NCBI GenBank assembly: GCA_013398955.1
Contig: VWPU01004617.1
Coordinates: 1-64,000, forward strand
Source of the DNA: Callaeas wilsoni
Taxonomy: Eukaryota; Chordata; Aves; Passeriformes; Callaeidae
Direction: 5' to 3'
Length of the DNA stretch: 64,000 nucleotides
Shown here: positions 63,005 to 64,000 of the stretch, one piece after another
Position numbering within the stretch: position 1 is the stretch's first letter
How the letters are laid out: every line of letters starts with the position of its first letter
The notes under the pieces: model-generated
Databases searched by the model: none
Told to the model about the DNA's origin: nothing
What the model saw: the letters and a program-made list of their open reading frames with translations, nothing else
Made by a program: the position numbers and the translations under genes

Positions 63005-64000
63005 GTTTAATAAAATGTTGGTCACACTAAAAAAATCATTTGCAATATTTTTAGGGGTAGGTAAAAACAATCATTGCCCCTAAAGGAGAAGCTACTCAGC
63101 CCAAATCAGTGCACTAAGGCTATTTCACAGCTTTCTCATGTCCTCATCAGCACTGAATGCTTCCTTCAACAAGCGAAAGTACTTTAGAGTATTGGAGACA
63201 GCGCAGCATTTCATAATTACAGCCCATGTGGCAAGACCCCTCCAGTTCTTCCTTCTCTCTTCAGTCATAAAAGGATTGCCGAGTGACTTTATTTCAACAG
63301 CTCCTATGCATTGTCTGGTTTCCTACACAAATTTTCCAGATTAACACTGATAAGGATGAATTTCAGATCTATCAGAGACTGCATATGAACTTTCTTCACT
63401 TCTCATCCCACTGCTCATTTGACATCAGTAAGAACAGTTTGCAAGGCCTGCAACCAACTCATTTAAGAAATCTGCACCTAAGCAAACCCTCAGATGAGAG
63501 CCCAGGAATACACAATCCTGCTTTAAACTGTTACTGTTTGCATAACTGTAACATACACCACCCGTACAAGACATTGCCACATACTCGAGACTGTTTGCAA
63601 ATCACTTTTATATAGAGTTAGTAACATCCAAACAAGACTGACATACAAACAACAAGCAAAAGAAACCCAGAAAACCCAAATCTCCTCCTAATTCAGGGAA
63701 ACCCAACAATTTTGCACTGCAAGGGGAAAAAAAAAAAAAGAAGCAAACTTCTAACCTGCACAGCATCTAGCTAAGAAAAAGCACAAAGACTAAGAAGCAA
63801 ATCAAAAGCAAAACTGCAGATTTTCATATGCTGCATGAATTTTGTTAGCCCACTAGGATGCTGTGGAAAACCAAAACATTTCAGATATTAAAATTAACAA
63901 AAGGAGGAAATTAATGTATATCAGACCCATTCTTGGAGACAAAAAAACCCCCTTTGTTATCACTTATACTCTCATTCTTACTGGCTCATCTGAGCAACAG

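Larger units (their letters stand above)
34715..64000 (-). other. DNAJC1: DNAJC1 first intron (incomplete, at least 29 kb)
   Basis: This stretch ends at the CAG acceptor before 34714 and continues past the right edge. No exon encoding a signal peptide followed by a YQFLGV-like J-domain start, and no GC-dense promoter island, is present, so the 5' end of the gene lies further right. Contents: CR1 remnants at 42785-43600, 44831-44887 and 61145-61560; AT-rich and A-rich simple repeats; GC-richer islands at 46080-46430 and 56422-56488. The many 60-120-codon open frames on both strands look like chance. A separate gene or non-coding transcript nested here cannot be excluded by eye. Confidence 0.8.

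Overview
The window is vertebrate nuclear DNA, almost certainly from a bird. It is AT-rich, has no operon-like gene packing and is mostly intron. A CR1 retrotransposon 3' end with the typical avian short terminal repeat (a degenerate ATTCTATG-type tail) lies at 1-373, and a second short CR1 tail is at 44831-44887. Interspersed repeats are sparse, as expected for an avian genome. The species cannot be named from the sequence.

One protein-coding gene is supported: the middle of DNAJC1 (MTJ1/ERj1/HTJ1), on the minus strand. This gene encodes an ER-membrane J-protein with cytosolic SANT domains. Seven coding exons can be placed to the base, each with AG/GT boundaries and matching phases: 34613-34714, 33799-33845, 27479-27644, 26501-26598, 25300-25393, 15807-15897 and 5965-6131. 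Together they give 765 coding bases, 255 uninterrupted codons. In order they encode most of the J domain with its HPD motif, the transmembrane helix, the lysine-rich cytosolic ribosome-binding segment, a conserved Trp/Leu-rich segment, a charged helix and the acidic region before the first SANT domain. By comparison with the mammalian protein they are probably exons 2-8. Exon 1 (signal peptide and J-domain start) lies beyond base 64000. The SANT-domain exons lie left of base 1.

Layout: 1-5964 is part of the intron that follows the last exon seen. From 5965 to 34714 the seven exons are separated by introns of 9675, 9402, 1107, 880, 6154 and 767 bp (left to right). From 34715 to 64000 there is at least 29 kb of the first intron, with no convincing exon, RNA gene or CpG-island promoter.

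The introns hold recognisable but heavily decayed LINE remnants of older CR1 lineages (about 11840-12420, 42785-43600 and 61145-61560). They also hold A-rich and AT-rich simple repeats and several short GC-richer islands that I cannot explain (14260-14500, 20180-20480, 31680-31990, 46080-46430, 56422-56488). I found no CRISPR array, tRNA, rRNA, viral gene or novel multi-gene system. The most useful observations are the exact exon map, the layered CR1 remnants and the GC-rich islands as candidates for regulatory or non-coding exons.
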